From: Lactobacillaceae bacterium L1_55_11 | GTDB taxonomy: Bacteria > Bacillota > Bacilli > Lactobacillales > Lactobacillaceae | Assembly (NCBI GenBank): GCA_029433155.1 | Contig: JAQYTT010000001.1 | Location: 62,001-126,000 of the forward strand | Length of the DNA stretch: 64,000 nt | Direction of reading: 5' to 3' | Part shown: positions 27,194 to 36,871 of the stretch, in pieces | Layout: the number at the start of each line of letters is the position of its first letter | Numbering within the stretch: position 1 is the first letter of the stretch | The notes under the pieces: generated by a model | The model's input: only the letters and a program-made list of their open reading frames with translations | Database searches by the model: none | Told to the model about the DNA's origin: nothing | Translations under genes and position numbers: made by a program

Positions 27194-27622
27194 TTGCCAG
27201 AAGAGCGTTTAGTCCAGCTGCAGTTGACCACTAAGATTTTCCAAGATGGTGGCGATGAGCGCTATGATTTTGATACCCAGGGACACTTAATTGTACGAAA
27301 TGGGGCGGTCTATCTGAACTATGATGAGGAATTACCGGACCAAGAAATCGTCCAAGTCCGCTTCAAAATCCGGGCCGACCGCATCCGTTTAAACCGGCGG
27401 GCCGAGAACTACCGTACCAGCCTGGTCTTTGCCCTAAATCAAAAGGTGCCAGCGACCTATCCGACCCCGGCCGGTAAGATTGAAATTGAGACCCAGGCCA
27501 CCCGCCTGGACTGGCAGTTTGACGAGGCGAAAGCTCAGGGAGAATTGGCCCTGGACTACGTACTATATGCTAATCAGACCGCGGTTGGACAGAACCAGGT
27601 CCGGTTGCAATTTCAGCCGTAA
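27194..27622 (+). CDS. DUF1934 (YwiB-like) beta-barrel protein
   Basis: 142 residues. TTG start at 27194, supported by GGAGGAAA six bases upstream. The pattern of alternating strands (VQLQLTTKIFQDG, HLIVRNGAVYLNYDE, ELALDYVLYANQ) is that of DUF1934, a small lipocalin-like barrel. In many Bacilli this gene lies directly upstream of rpoE, as here, which supports the call. Function unknown. Confidence 0.8.
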   Translation: MPEERLVQLQLTTKIFQDGGDERYDFDTQGHLIVRNGAVYLNYDEELPDQEIVQVRFKIRADRIRLNRRAENYRTSLVFALNQKVPATYPTPAGKIEIETQATRLDWQFDEAKAQGELALDYVLYANQTAVGQNQVRLQFQP

Positions 27623-27665
27623 TTGAGTATACTCATTTAGTTAGAACCGCGAAAGGACGTGCACA

Positions 27666-28223
27666 ATGGCGTTAAATTTAGATGGGCAGCATAAAGATGA
27701 ATTGTCACTGGTTGAGATCGCGACGGCAGTCTTAGACGACCAGGGACAGGCCATGCCTTTTTCGGATATGGTTGCTGCAATTGAGAATTTCTTAGGGGTT
27801 GATGATACGGCCTTCCGCCCCCGTTTGTCCCAGTTTTACACTGATTTAAACACGGATGGTTCCTTCATTTCCCTCGGTAATAATGAGTGGGCCCTGCGTT
27901 CTTGGTATCCAGTCGATGCCATCGATGAGTCCATCCACGAGATTGATGACGAGGAAGAAAAGCCAAAGCGTAAGAAGTCCAGCAAGAAGGTCAATGTCTT
28001 TGCGGACAATGCAACTGACGACGATGTCATCGACTATAACGATGATGATCCCGAAGACGACGACTTCGATGAGGTTGCTGACGATAACAAGTCTGACGAT
28101 GACGATTCTGACGACGATGACGACAGTGATCAGGGCGAAGAAGAGTCCATCGATGACAACCTAACTGAGCTGGCAGGTAGTGATGATTTGGACGACCTCA
28201 GCGATGGTGATGAAGAGAAGTAA
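27666..28223 (+). CDS. rpoE: DNA-directed RNA polymerase delta subunit
   Basis: 185 residues. The N-terminal ~90 residues form the HARE-HTH globular domain (LSLVEIATAVLDDQG, then FYTDLNTDGSFISLGNNEWALRSWYP). The rest is a very acidic disordered tail of aspartate and glutamate, interrupted by a basic KRKKSSKK patch. Delta binds RNA polymerase, displaces nucleic acids and sharpens responses to initiating nucleotide levels. AAAGGACG precedes ATG 27666. rpoE is normally followed by pyrG; here three genes intervene. Confidence 0.96.
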   Translation: MALNLDGQHKDELSLVEIATAVLDDQGQAMPFSDMVAAIENFLGVDDTAFRPRLSQFYTDLNTDGSFISLGNNEWALRSWYPVDAIDESIHEIDDEEEKPKRKKSSKKVNVFADNATDDDVIDYNDDDPEDDDFDEVADDNKSDDDDSDDDDDSDQGEEESIDDNLTELAGSDDLDDLSDGDEEK

Positions 28224-28260
28224 AGCGCAGTCTGAACCCGTTTTTCTTTTCTAAAAGTTA

Positions 28261-28289
28261 TTGATTTTTCATTTTAATAACTGTAGTAT
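28261..28289 (+). promoter_or_regulatory. promoter of the tRNA-Lys / permease unit
   Basis: TTGATT (28261-28266), 17 bases, TAGTAT (28284-28289). Transcription would start about 20 bases before the tRNA. Confidence 0.55.
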
Positions 28290-28317
28290 ATATAAATGTG
28301 CTAAGGCACGGAAAAAC

Positions 28318-28391
28318 GCTCCTGTAACTCAGTTGGTTAGAGTAGGGGATTTTTAATCCCAAGGTCCTCGGTTCGAATCCGAGCGGGAGCA
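28318..28391 (+). tRNA. tRNA-Lys (anticodon TTT), unusual
   Basis: Complete cloverleaf: acceptor GCTCCTG/CGGGAGC with A73, D-stem ACTC/GAGT, anticodon loop TTTTTAA giving TTT, T-stem CTCGG/CCGAG with TTCGAAT. No CCA is encoded. Oddities: the top anticodon-stem pair is G27-A43, the D-stem begins with A10-T25 instead of G10-C25, and the tRNA stands alone directly in front of a permease gene, with downstream RNA complementary to its own arms. It may be a working lysine tRNA, a regulatory tRNA mimic, or both. Confidence 0.85.
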
Positions 28392-28416
28392 CTGAGTTAC
28401 TCAGGCGACCTTGGGA
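28391..28416 (+). promoter_or_regulatory. tRNA-complementary segments in the permease leader
   Basis: ACTGAGTTAC (28391-28400) is the exact complement of D-arm bases 28324-28333. GACCTTGGGA (28407-28416) is the exact complement of 28357-28366, the 3' side of the anticodon stem plus variable loop. Each can also form a local hairpin (CTGAG-TTA-CTCAG and TTGGG-AGA-CCCAA). This looks like a switch between tRNA folding and leader folding. Confidence 0.55.
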
Positions 28417-28428
28417 GACCCAATTAAG

Positions 28429-28457
28429 GGTGACGTTCATCGAACGTCACCTTTTTT
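28429..28457 (+). terminator. terminator between the tRNA and the permease
   Basis: GGTGACGTTC, loop ATC, GAACGTCACC, then six T. A perfect 10-bp stem ending 17 bases before the permease ATG; it either ends the tRNA transcript or acts as an attenuator. Confidence 0.9.
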
Positions 28458-28473
28458 GTTAGAGGAAGAGAAT

Positions 28474-29853
28474 ATGGCAAAAAAACAAGGTGAATTAAAC
28501 CGGGACCTATCGTCCCATCAAATGCAGATGATTGCGCTGGGTGGCACCATCGGGGTTGGGCTTTTCATGGGCTCGGCCTCGACGATTAAGTGGACTGGCC
28601 CTTCAGTTCTTTTGGCTTATATGTTGGCTGGCTTGGTCCTTTACATTGTGATGCGGGCCTTGGGAGAAATGCTTTACGTTGATCCTGCCGTGGGCTCCTT
28701 TGCCAATTACGCCACCCGTTACATTCACCCGGTGGCCGGCTATGTCACCGTTTGGGCCAATGTCTTCCAGTGGTTAACGGTCGGCATTAGTGAAACGATT
28801 GCTGTTGGCCTATATTTAAACTACTGGTGGCCAGGCATTCCTGACTGGGTAACTGGGATTATTGTCTTAGTCACCCTGACGGCGGCCAACCTGGTCACCG
28901 TCAAAGCCTATGGTTCCTTGGAAAGCTGGTTCTCCCTTATCAAGGTCCTCACGATTGTCTTCATGATTATCCTTGGATTCCTGATTATTCTCTTTGGCGT
29001 TGGGAACCACGGCCACCCGCTTGGCTTTTCTAACATTTGGTCCCATGGGGCCTTCTTTGCCGGGGGTTTCAAGGGCTTCATGTTTGCCCTGTCGATTGTC
29101 ATTACCTCCTATCAGGCCATTGAGCTGATTGGGATTACTGCCGGTGAAGCGGCCAATCCGCAGGAGGCCATCGTGAAGGCGATTAAGTCAATTGTCGCCC
29201 GGATTATTATCTTCTATATTGGTTCCATCTTCGTGATCATTACGATTTACCCTTGGAACCGTCTGGCTGAGGTCGGTTCACCCTTCGTGGAGACCTTTGC
29301 CCGAGTCGGTATCACGGCGGCAGCAGGCATTATTAACTTTGTCATGTTAACAGCGGCCATTTCAGCCCTAAATTCCGGTATTTTCAGTTCATCGCGGATG
29401 CTTTACACCCTGGCCATGGACCGAGAGCTGCCGTCCTTCTTCTTGAAGCTCAGTAAGCACCGGGTACCGTCCGTTTCCGTGCTGGCTATGTCGGCCGGCA
29501 TCCTGCTGGGGATTATCTTAAATGCGGTCCTGCCAATGTTTTGGCATGGTAGTTCCAGCATCTTTGTCCTGGTTTATTCAGCCAGTACCTTGCCCGGCAT
29601 GGTGCCTTGGTTTGTGATTTTGATTAGTGAGATACGCTTCCGCCAGCAAAATCCCGACCTGATGGCTAACCATCCCTTCAAGGCACCGTTTTCACCAATC
29701 AGTAACTACTTTGCCATCGCGGTTTTGCTGATTACCCTGGTCTTTATGGCCATTAATCCTGAAACTAGGGGACCCCTGACCGTTGGTTTTGTCTTCCTAT
29801 TATTAGTTGTGGTTTACTACTTCTTCAAGCACCGCCACGATTCAACTTTGTAA
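28474..29853 (+). CDS. amino-acid permease, APC superfamily (AAT family)
   Basis: 459 residues from ATG 28474 (AGAGGAAG upstream; a TTG at 28411 would run through the terminator). Twelve membrane helices. IALGGTIGVGLFMGSAS is the consensus helix-1 motif, and ITAGEAANPQEAIVKAIKS the conserved loop after helix 6. It resembles the Gram-positive proton-coupled permeases related to ProY/YifK more than LysP itself, so substrate is uncertain; the tRNA-Lys in its leader makes a cationic amino acid worth testing. No separate promoter is visible between terminator and ATG, so expression may depend on read-through from the tRNA promoter. Confidence 0.88.
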   Translation: MAKKQGELNRDLSSHQMQMIALGGTIGVGLFMGSASTIKWTGPSVLLAYMLAGLVLYIVMRALGEMLYVDPAVGSFANYATRYIHPVAGYVTVWANVFQWLTVGISETIAVGLYLNYWWPGIPDWVTGIIVLVTLTAANLVTVKAYGSLESWFSLIKVLTIVFMIILGFLIILFGVGNHGHPLGFSNIWSHGAFFAGGFKGFMFALSIVITSYQAIELIGITAGEAANPQEAIVKAIKSIVARIIIFYIGSIFVIITIYPWNRLAEVGSPFVETFARVGITAAAGIINFVMLTAAISALNSGIFSSSRMLYTLAMDRELPSFFLKLSKHRVPSVSVLAMSAGILLGIILNAVLPMFWHGSSSIFVLVYSASTLPGMVPWFVILISEIRFRQQNPDLMANHPFKAPFSPISNYFAIAVLLITLVFMAINPETRGPLTVGFVFLLLVVVYYFFKHRHDSTL

Positions 29854-29957
29854 AATAAACGTTCACACTGTAACGAAGGCGTAACTTTACCGTGCTTTTC
29901 ATCTTTGTTAGAGTGGAATAAGCGACAAATTTAATCGCGGAGGAGATTTGAATATTT

Positions 29958-30680
29958 ATGGATCGTTATGAATTGAAGCGTGGCGTTAAAGACAAGCTCC
30001 ATGGTAACTGGGGTTATGTAATCCTGGTTGCCCTGCCATTGGCTATTATGGTAATTGTTGACCAATGGTACAGTACTAACCAGTTTATCAGCACTCAAAT
30101 TAAATTGGCAGCAGAAACAGGTAATGTAAATACTGATTACTATTCGGTTGTGGGTGGACACTCCTCTCAATCATTCATAATTGGGCTGATTCTCTTATTT
30201 GTTTCAGCCGGCGTGTCGTGGGCTTTCTTGGATTTTGTAAGGAACGGTGAAAAGAATTCGTCACCATTTTTAAGCTTTATTATGGCTTTTAAACCCAAAG
30301 GTCTGTTTTGGGGAACTTTCTTCATTGGTTTACTGCAGGCTATTTGGGTGTTTCTTTGGTCACTGCTACTAATTGTCCCTGGAATTATTAAGACACTGTC
30401 CTACTCGCAAGCGCTCTTTATTTACCGGGATAAGTTGGCTCAGGGAGAGAAGATTGGTTACGCTGAAGCCATTACTTTGAGTCGGAAAATGATGGACGGA
30501 CATAAGTGGGAGTACTTTGTCCTGCATCTTAGTTTCCTAGGTTGGATAATTCTGGCCTCTATTCCAGCTGGACTTGGTTATATCTGGCTTGTCCCTTACC
30601 AGCAGGCAACCTTTGCCGCATACTACGACCAGCTAGCCCAGCAACAGTCACTAGAAGAATCTGACGTTAACTTTGGTTAA
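29958..30680 (+). CDS. DUF975 membrane protein 1
   Basis: 240 residues with about six membrane segments. DUF975 features: LKRGVKDKLHGNWGYVIL at the start, LLLIVPGIIKTLSYSQALFI in the middle, the LSRKMMDGHKWEYFVL loop and WLVPYQQATFAAYYDQL at the end. GGAGGAG lies 11 bases before the ATG. Function unknown. Its base composition is visibly more AT-rich than its neighbours. It shares the family with the gene at 39.1 kb; both interrupt otherwise conserved gene orders. Confidence 0.82.
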   Translation: MDRYELKRGVKDKLHGNWGYVILVALPLAIMVIVDQWYSTNQFISTQIKLAAETGNVNTDYYSVVGGHSSQSFIIGLILLFVSAGVSWAFLDFVRNGEKNSSPFLSFIMAFKPKGLFWGTFFIGLLQAIWVFLWSLLLIVPGIIKTLSYSQALFIYRDKLAQGEKIGYAEAITLSRKMMDGHKWEYFVLHLSFLGWIILASIPAGLGYIWLVPYQQATFAAYYDQLAQQQSLEESDVNFG

Positions 30681-30695
30681 TGTAAAGATGGGCCG

Positions 30696-30724
30696 TTGAC
30701 AATTTTGCGGGCAATCTGTAATAT
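30696..30724 (+). promoter_or_regulatory. pyrG promoter
   Basis: TTGACA (30696-30701), 17 bases, TAATAT (30719-30724). The expected start, seven bases on, is the first G of GGGCTC at 30731. Confidence 0.85.
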
Positions 30725-30730
30725 ATATTA

Positions 30731-30795
30731 GGGCTCACATTTGATGTGAAACGTTTGAAGCTCCCAAGCACAGCTTGGGAGCTTTTCTATTTTTA
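30731..30795 (+). promoter_or_regulatory. pyrG CTP-sensing attenuator
   Basis: The transcript should begin GGGCTC. About 27 bases later comes a terminator, AAGCTCCCAAGC-ACA-GCTTGGGAGCTT (30758-30784), followed by TTCTATTTTT. In Bacillus and Lactococcus pyrG, low CTP makes polymerase stutter and add extra G at the 5' end; the G-run then pairs with the pyrimidine-rich CUCCC strand and prevents termination. The same start sequence and CTCCC strand are present here. Confidence 0.8.
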
Positions 30796-30846
30796 AAATC
30801 CCTAACAGATTGTACATAGGCCGGTGCCAGCTGGCCACAGACATAA

Positions 30847-32475
<1,629 letters not shown>

Positions 32476-32481
32476 GTTTAA

Positions 32482-32504
32482 AGCGCACCCTAGGTGCGTT
32501 TTTT
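32482..32504 (+). terminator. terminator after pyrG
   Basis: CGCACC, loop CTA, GGTGCG, then a T-tract. Confidence 0.85.
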
Positions 32505-32519
32505 AGTTGACAGAGCAGG

Positions 32520-32525
32520 TATAAT
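32520..32525 (+). promoter_or_regulatory. -10 element immediately before uvrC
   Basis: TATAAT ends six bases before the uvrC ATG. Transcription would start at or next to the start codon, giving a leaderless message. A TTGACA at 32507 is only 7 bases away and cannot be its -35. Confidence 0.5.
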
Positions 32526-32531
32526 GGAACT

Positions 32532-34325
32532 ATGTTAGCAAACCCTTCTAAGCATATTGAACAAAAATTAACCCTCCTGCCAGCCGAGCCAGGTTCCTAC
32601 CAAATGAAGGACGACCACGGCAAAATCATTTACGTTGGGAAGGCTAAAAACCTGAAAAACCGGGTGCGGTCTTACTTTCGTCAGGACCATACTGGTAAGA
32701 CGGCCGAGCTGGTGGCTAATATTGCCGATTTTGACTTCATTGTCACCAATTCCGACAAGGAAGCCTTCCTGTTGGAAAATGAGTTAATCAAGAAGTACAA
32801 GCCCTATTACAACATTCGGCTCAAGTACGGGACGGGTTACCCTTACATTAAGATTACCAATGAACGCGACCCTAAGATGGCCTTGGTCAACGAAGTTCGC
32901 CGGGACGGCGGCTTTTACTTTGGCCCTTATCCAAACGTTTACGCTGCTCAGGAAACCCTGCATTTCTTGGAAAAGAACTACCCCCTGCGTCGTTGTAATG
33001 GTTATCAGGGTCGGCCATGCCTGTATTATTCAATGGGTCAGTGCCTAGGTGCCTGCTGGCGCGAGGTGCCCGAAGCGGACTACCAGGCGCAAATCGAAAA
33101 GATTAAGCACTTTTTGGATGGGAATACCAAGACGGTTAAGCATCAAATCAAGCAGGAAATGCACCAGGCGGCCAATAAGCTCGAATTCGAGCGGGCTGCT
33201 GACCTGCGTGACCAACTCAAGTACATTGATGAAACCGTTGAGAGCCAGCGGGTGCTGTCTAAGGACACCACGCCACGGGATCTCTTTAACTTTTACCTGG
33301 ACAAGGGTTGGATGACCGTGACGGTCTTCTTCCTGCGCCAGGCCCGCCTAATTCGGCAGTCCAAGCAGACCTTTGCCGTGGTGGGGGACGCCCAGGACGA
33401 GCTGGCGACCTTTATCCAGCAGTTTTATAGCCAGCGCAACATCCAAAAGCCCCGTGAAATCCTGGTTCCCAAGGGTACTGATGTGAAGGTCTTATCTGAA
33501 ACCTTGGACACTCCAGTTCGGGTGCCAGTCCGCGGTGAGAAAAAGGATTTGATGGAGCTGGCCAAAAAGAACGCCCAGATTACCCTGGATGAGAAGTTCC
33601 GGCTGATGACCTTAAATGAAAAGAAGACGACCGGGGCCATGCAGGAAATCACCAATGCCCTTGGCATTTCAGCTGGTCACCGGATTGAGGCCTTTGACCA
33701 CTCCCACACCCAGGGAACGGAAATTGTCAGCGCCATGGTCGTCTTTGAGGACGGGGTGCCCAACAAGGATATGTACCGTAAGTACAAGATTCGCGGCACC
33801 GACCACGCTGATGAATGGGAGGAAACCCAGGAAGTTATCCGTCGTCGTTACAGCCGCCTCCTCAAAGAGGGGGATGACCTGCCCGATTTGGTCCTGATGG
33901 ACGGTGGTGAAATCCAGCTCCATGCGGCTAAGGAAGTCCTAGAAGATGAGTTAGGCTTAGACATTCCGGTGGCGGCCATGGTGAAAAACGAGAAGCACCG
34001 GACCGCGGATTTGATTGATGGGCGCACCGGTCAGATTGTGACCTTAGACCACCATTCCCAAGGCTTCTTTCTCCTGCAACGGATTCAAGATGAGGTCCAC
34101 CGCTTTGCCATTACCTTCCACCGGCAGCTACGTTCAAAGAAGTCCCTGTCGTCACGGTTGGATACGATTCAAGGTGTTGGGCCTAAGACCCGGCAGAAGT
34201 TACTCAAGAAGTTTGGCTCCCTGCCTAAGATTAGTGCCGCCAGTGTCGATGAGTTAAAAGAAGCCGGGGTCAATGAGAAGTTAGCCCGGGTAATCCAGCT
34301 CTCCCTCAGTGGTAACCGTAGCTAA
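32532..34325 (+). CDS. uvrC: excinuclease ABC subunit C
   Basis: 597 residues. GIY-YIG nuclease at the start (LPAEPGSYQMKD, IIYVGKAKNLKNRVRSYF), UVR domain near residue 200 (NKLEFERAADLRDQL), RNase H-like UvrC domain (EAFDHSHTQGTEIVSAMVVF, LVLMDGG), and C-terminal helix-hairpin-helix (LDTIQGVGPKTRQKLLKKFG). It makes both incisions around UvrB-bound DNA damage. The start fits homologues, yet no ribosome site is seen and a TATAAT lies just upstream. Confidence 0.97.
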   Translation: MLANPSKHIEQKLTLLPAEPGSYQMKDDHGKIIYVGKAKNLKNRVRSYFRQDHTGKTAELVANIADFDFIVTNSDKEAFLLENELIKKYKPYYNIRLKYGTGYPYIKITNERDPKMALVNEVRRDGGFYFGPYPNVYAAQETLHFLEKNYPLRRCNGYQGRPCLYYSMGQCLGACWREVPEADYQAQIEKIKHFLDGNTKTVKHQIKQEMHQAANKLEFERAADLRDQLKYIDETVESQRVLSKDTTPRDLFNFYLDKGWMTVTVFFLRQARLIRQSKQTFAVVGDAQDELATFIQQFYSQRNIQKPREILVPKGTDVKVLSETLDTPVRVPVRGEKKDLMELAKKNAQITLDEKFRLMTLNEKKTTGAMQEITNALGISAGHRIEAFDHSHTQGTEIVSAMVVFEDGVPNKDMYRKYKIRGTDHADEWEETQEVIRRRYSRLLKEGDDLPDLVLMDGGEIQLHAAKEVLEDELGLDIPVAAMVKNEKHRTADLIDGRTGQIVTLDHHSQGFFLLQRIQDEVHRFAITFHRQLRSKKSLSSRLDTIQGVGPKTRQKLLKKFGSLPKISAASVDELKEAGVNEKLARVIQLSLSGNRS

Positions 34326-34371
34326 AGGCCCCTGGCTGTGTTAAACTGAACTGTTAGTTTGAGGAGTTAGG

Positions 34372-34390
34372 GCCAGTCTTAGGGACTGGC
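34372..34390 (+). terminator. hairpin between uvrC and obgE
   Basis: GCCAGTC, loop TTAGG, GACTGGC, followed by AGTATTTT. A poor T-tract; a weak terminator or a 5' leader hairpin of obgE. Confidence 0.4.
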
Positions 34391-34410
34391 AGTATTTTAG
34401 GTTAAAAGTT

Positions 34411-35730
34411 ATGGCATTTGTAGATCAAGCACAAGTTGAGTTAAAGGCCGGTAAAGGCGGCGATGGGATTGTTTCCTTCCGTCACGAAAAGTACGTGGCC
34501 ATGGGGGGACCCTTTGGCGGCGACGGCGGTCATGGGGGTTCGATTATCTTAAAGGTCGATGAAGGCCTGCGGACCCTGATGGACTTCCGTTATAACCGCC
34601 ATTTTAAGGCTCAGCCCGGTGGTCAGGGCGGTACCAAGGGGATGACCGGTAAGTCGGCCGAAGACCGGATTATCCGGGTACCCGAGGGGACGATTGTGAC
34701 CGATGCCGATACCGGTGAGTTCCTCGGGGACCTGACTGAAAATGGCCAAACTTTACTGGGTGCTAAGGGCGGCCGCGGTGGCCGTGGGAATATCCGCTTT
34801 GCTACACCTGCCAACCCAGCGCCGGAACTTTCTGAAAATGGGGAGCCGGGCCAGGTCCGCAACATCCGCTTGGAACTACGGGTCCTCGCCGATGTTGGCC
34901 TGGTTGGTTTCCCTTCCGCCGGGAAGTCGACCTTGCTCTCGGTGGTTTCTAACGCCAAGCCTAAGATTGCGGCCTACCATTTCACGACCCTGTCGCCTAA
35001 TATCGGCATGGTCCGCCTGCCAGACGGTCATGACTTTGTTATGGCGGATTTGCCCGGCTTGATTGAGGGAGCGGCCAGTGGGGTTGGTCTTGGGATTGAG
35101 TTCCTCCGCCACGTCGAACGGACCCGGGTCATCTTGCACCTGGTGGATATGTCCGGTATCGAGGGGCAGGACCCTTACACCCAGTACCGTAAGATTTTAG
35201 ATGAGCTGAAGCAGTACGACCCAACCCTGCTGGAGCGTCCCCAAATTGTGGTTGGGACCAAGATGGACATGCCCGATGCGGCTGAGAATTTTGAGAAATT
35301 CAAGGCTGAAGTGGCCAAGGATCCTGGACTGCCTAACCAACCAGAGGTTATGTCGATTTCGTCGATTACCCGGGATGGGGTCCAGACCCTGCTTCAAAAA
35401 ACCGAGCAGGCCTTGGATGCCGCACCGGTGCCTGAGAGCTACCACAACCAGGCCGATGAAGTGGCCGAAGAAAAGCGCTACGAATTCAAGGAAGATAAAC
35501 CTGAATTTACGGTTGAGTGGGAAGCTGATGGTGACTACTGGTTAATCAGCGGGGCGGCCATCGAAAAGCTTTACGCCATGACCAACATGCAGCGGGAAGC
35601 CACCATCATGCGCTTTGCCCGGCAACTACGCCACATGGGTGTTGATGAACGCCTAAAGGAAGCTGGTGCCAAGCCCGGTGATGAGGTGCGGATTAATAAT
35701 TCTGACTTCTTATTTGAATACAGTGAATAA
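34411..35730 (+). CDS. obgE: GTPase ObgE/CgtA
   Basis: 439 residues with the three-domain Obg layout. The glycine-rich Obg fold ([32 protein letters not shown]) spans residues 1-158. The GTPase domain has G1 [10 protein letters not shown]3 DLPGLIEGA and G4 near GTKMD. The C-terminal OCT domain (about 355-435) is present. ObgE is a ribosome-associated essential GTPase in 50S assembly and stress control. The ribosome site is weak. Confidence 0.97.
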   Translation: MAFVDQAQVELKAGKGGDGIVSFRHEKYVAMGGPFGGDGGHGGSIILKVDEGLRTLMDFRYNRHFKAQPGGQGGTKGMTGKSAEDRIIRVPEGTIVTDADTGEFLGDLTENGQTLLGAKGGRGGRGNIRFATPANPAPELSENGEPGQVRNIRLELRVLADVGLVGFPSAGKSTLLSVVSNAKPKIAAYHFTTLSPNIGMVRLPDGHDFVMADLPGLIEGAASGVGLGIEFLRHVERTRVILHLVDMSGIEGQDPYTQYRKILDELKQYDPTLLERPQIVVGTKMDMPDAAENFEKFKAEVAKDPGLPNQPEVMSISSITRDGVQTLLQKTEQALDAAPVPESYHNQADEVAEEKRYEFKEDKPEFTVEWEADGDYWLISGAAIEKLYAMTNMQREATIMRFARQLRHMGVDERLKEAGAKPGDEVRINNSDFLFEYSE

Positions 35731-35749
35731 AAGCCGTCAGGCTTTTTTT
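35729..35749 (+). terminator. terminator after obgE
   Basis: AAAAGCC, loop GTCA, GGCTTTTTTT. Confidence 0.7.
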
Positions 35750-35848
35750 CTTGCCCTAAAGTCTGGGCGCAACCTGCAAAGGCGGTCGTCTTCTTTGATA
35801 TAATGAAAGAAGTTGAATGCTTTTTTACCCTGAAAAAGGAGGTCGCCC

Positions 35849-36871
35849 ATGTTGAAATTAGGGATCGTTGGCACCGGTTGGATTAGCCGGGACTTTGTTA
35901 AAGCCGCCCAGGAAAGCCAGCAGTACGAGTTTCACGGTTTGTATTCGCGTTCCAGCGAGCGGGCTGACCAGTTTCTAGCCGAATTGGACCCCGAGTACAC
36001 CGCCGCCACTCTGGTTTTTGATAACTACCAGGACCTTTTGGACCAGGTAGAGGTGGTTTACATTGCCTCGCCCAACAGTGTCCACTTTGAACAGGTTCAG
36101 GCAGCAATTGCGGCCGATGTCAACGTGATTGTGGAGAAAACGGCCTTGGCCAACCCGGCCGAGTTTAGCCAGGTCAAGGAATTATTGGCCCAGCACCCTG
36201 GGGTGCGCTTTTTTGAGGCGGCCCGCCATATTTACCAGGATAATTTCCACATTGTTAGTCAGGCCTTGAAGAACCTGCCCGTGATTCAGGGAGCAACCCT
36301 GGTCATGGCCCAGTATTCCTCCCGCTATGATGCCTACCTGGCTGGTGAAAATCCGAATGTCTTTAATTTAGACTTTGCGGCTGGCGCCCTCTACGACTTG
36401 GGGGTTTATCCGCTTTATGCCGCTTTGGCCTGGTTTGGTCAGCCCTTGGCGGTCCAGTATTTACCAGTCCTGCTAGACAATGGCGCTGATGGTGGCGGTA
36501 CGGCCACGCTGTTTTACGGGGACTACAACGTGACCCTGCTCTTTAGTAAGACCCACAACACGACCTTGCCTAGTGAAATCTATGGTCGCCGCGACCTGAT
36601 TCAAATCAGTCACATCGCGGACTGGGACCACGTTAAGTACTTTGATGGCCGCGGCCACAGCGACCATCTCGGTGAAGATGACCCGGAACGCAATCCGATG
36701 TTGGCTGAGGCGAAGGCCTTTGCCAACATGATCAACCAGCCAGATGAGACCCAGGCAGAGTACCAAAAACTCTTTGACCTGGCAGAATTGGTGAACCACA
36801 CCCTCTACCAGTTGCGCCAGTCGGCCAACCTAGTTTTTCCAGCAGATGAAGGATATGATGACCAGCATTAA
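35849..36871 (+). CDS. Gfo/Idh/MocA-family oxidoreductase
   Basis: 340 residues. The N-terminal Rossmann fold has LGIVGTGWISRDFVKAA, VVYIASPNSVHFEQV and VIVEKTALAN; the usual EKP motif is EKT, with the catalytic lysine kept. The C-terminal half contains the substrate-binding sheet, with AAGALYDLGVYPLYAALAWFG (DxGxYxx). It is probably an NAD(P)-dependent dehydrogenase of a sugar, polyol or dihydrodiol; the substrate cannot be told. AAGGAGG precedes ATG 35849. The helicase gene starts inside its 3' end. Confidence 0.85.
   Translation: MLKLGIVGTGWISRDFVKAAQESQQYEFHGLYSRSSERADQFLAELDPEYTAATLVFDNYQDLLDQVEVVYIASPNSVHFEQVQAAIAADVNVIVEKTALANPAEFSQVKELLAQHPGVRFFEAARHIYQDNFHIVSQALKNLPVIQGATLVMAQYSSRYDAYLAGENPNVFNLDFAAGALYDLGVYPLYAALAWFGQPLAVQYLPVLLDNGADGGGTATLFYGDYNVTLLFSKTHNTTLPSEIYGRRDLIQISHIADWDHVKYFDGRGHSDHLGEDDPERNPMLAEAKAFANMINQPDETQAEYQKLFDLAELVNHTLYQLRQSANLVFPADEGYDDQH

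Noticed and set aside
27856-28164. 102-codon plus-strand frame inside rpoE
   Set aside because: Out-of-frame reading of the repetitive Asp/Glu codons of the delta tail.
28318-28391. Treating the tRNA-Lys as a pseudogene because CCA is missing and one anticodon-stem pair is broken
   Set aside because: tRNA-Cys in this window also lacks CCA, and all other stems and invariant bases are intact.
28411-28473. N-terminal extension of the permease from TTG 28411
   Set aside because: It would translate through the terminator hairpin; ATG 28474 has a good ribosome site and matches the family start.
32507-32512. TTGACA before uvrC as a -35
   Set aside because: Only 7 bases separate it from TATAAT; a working promoter needs about 17.
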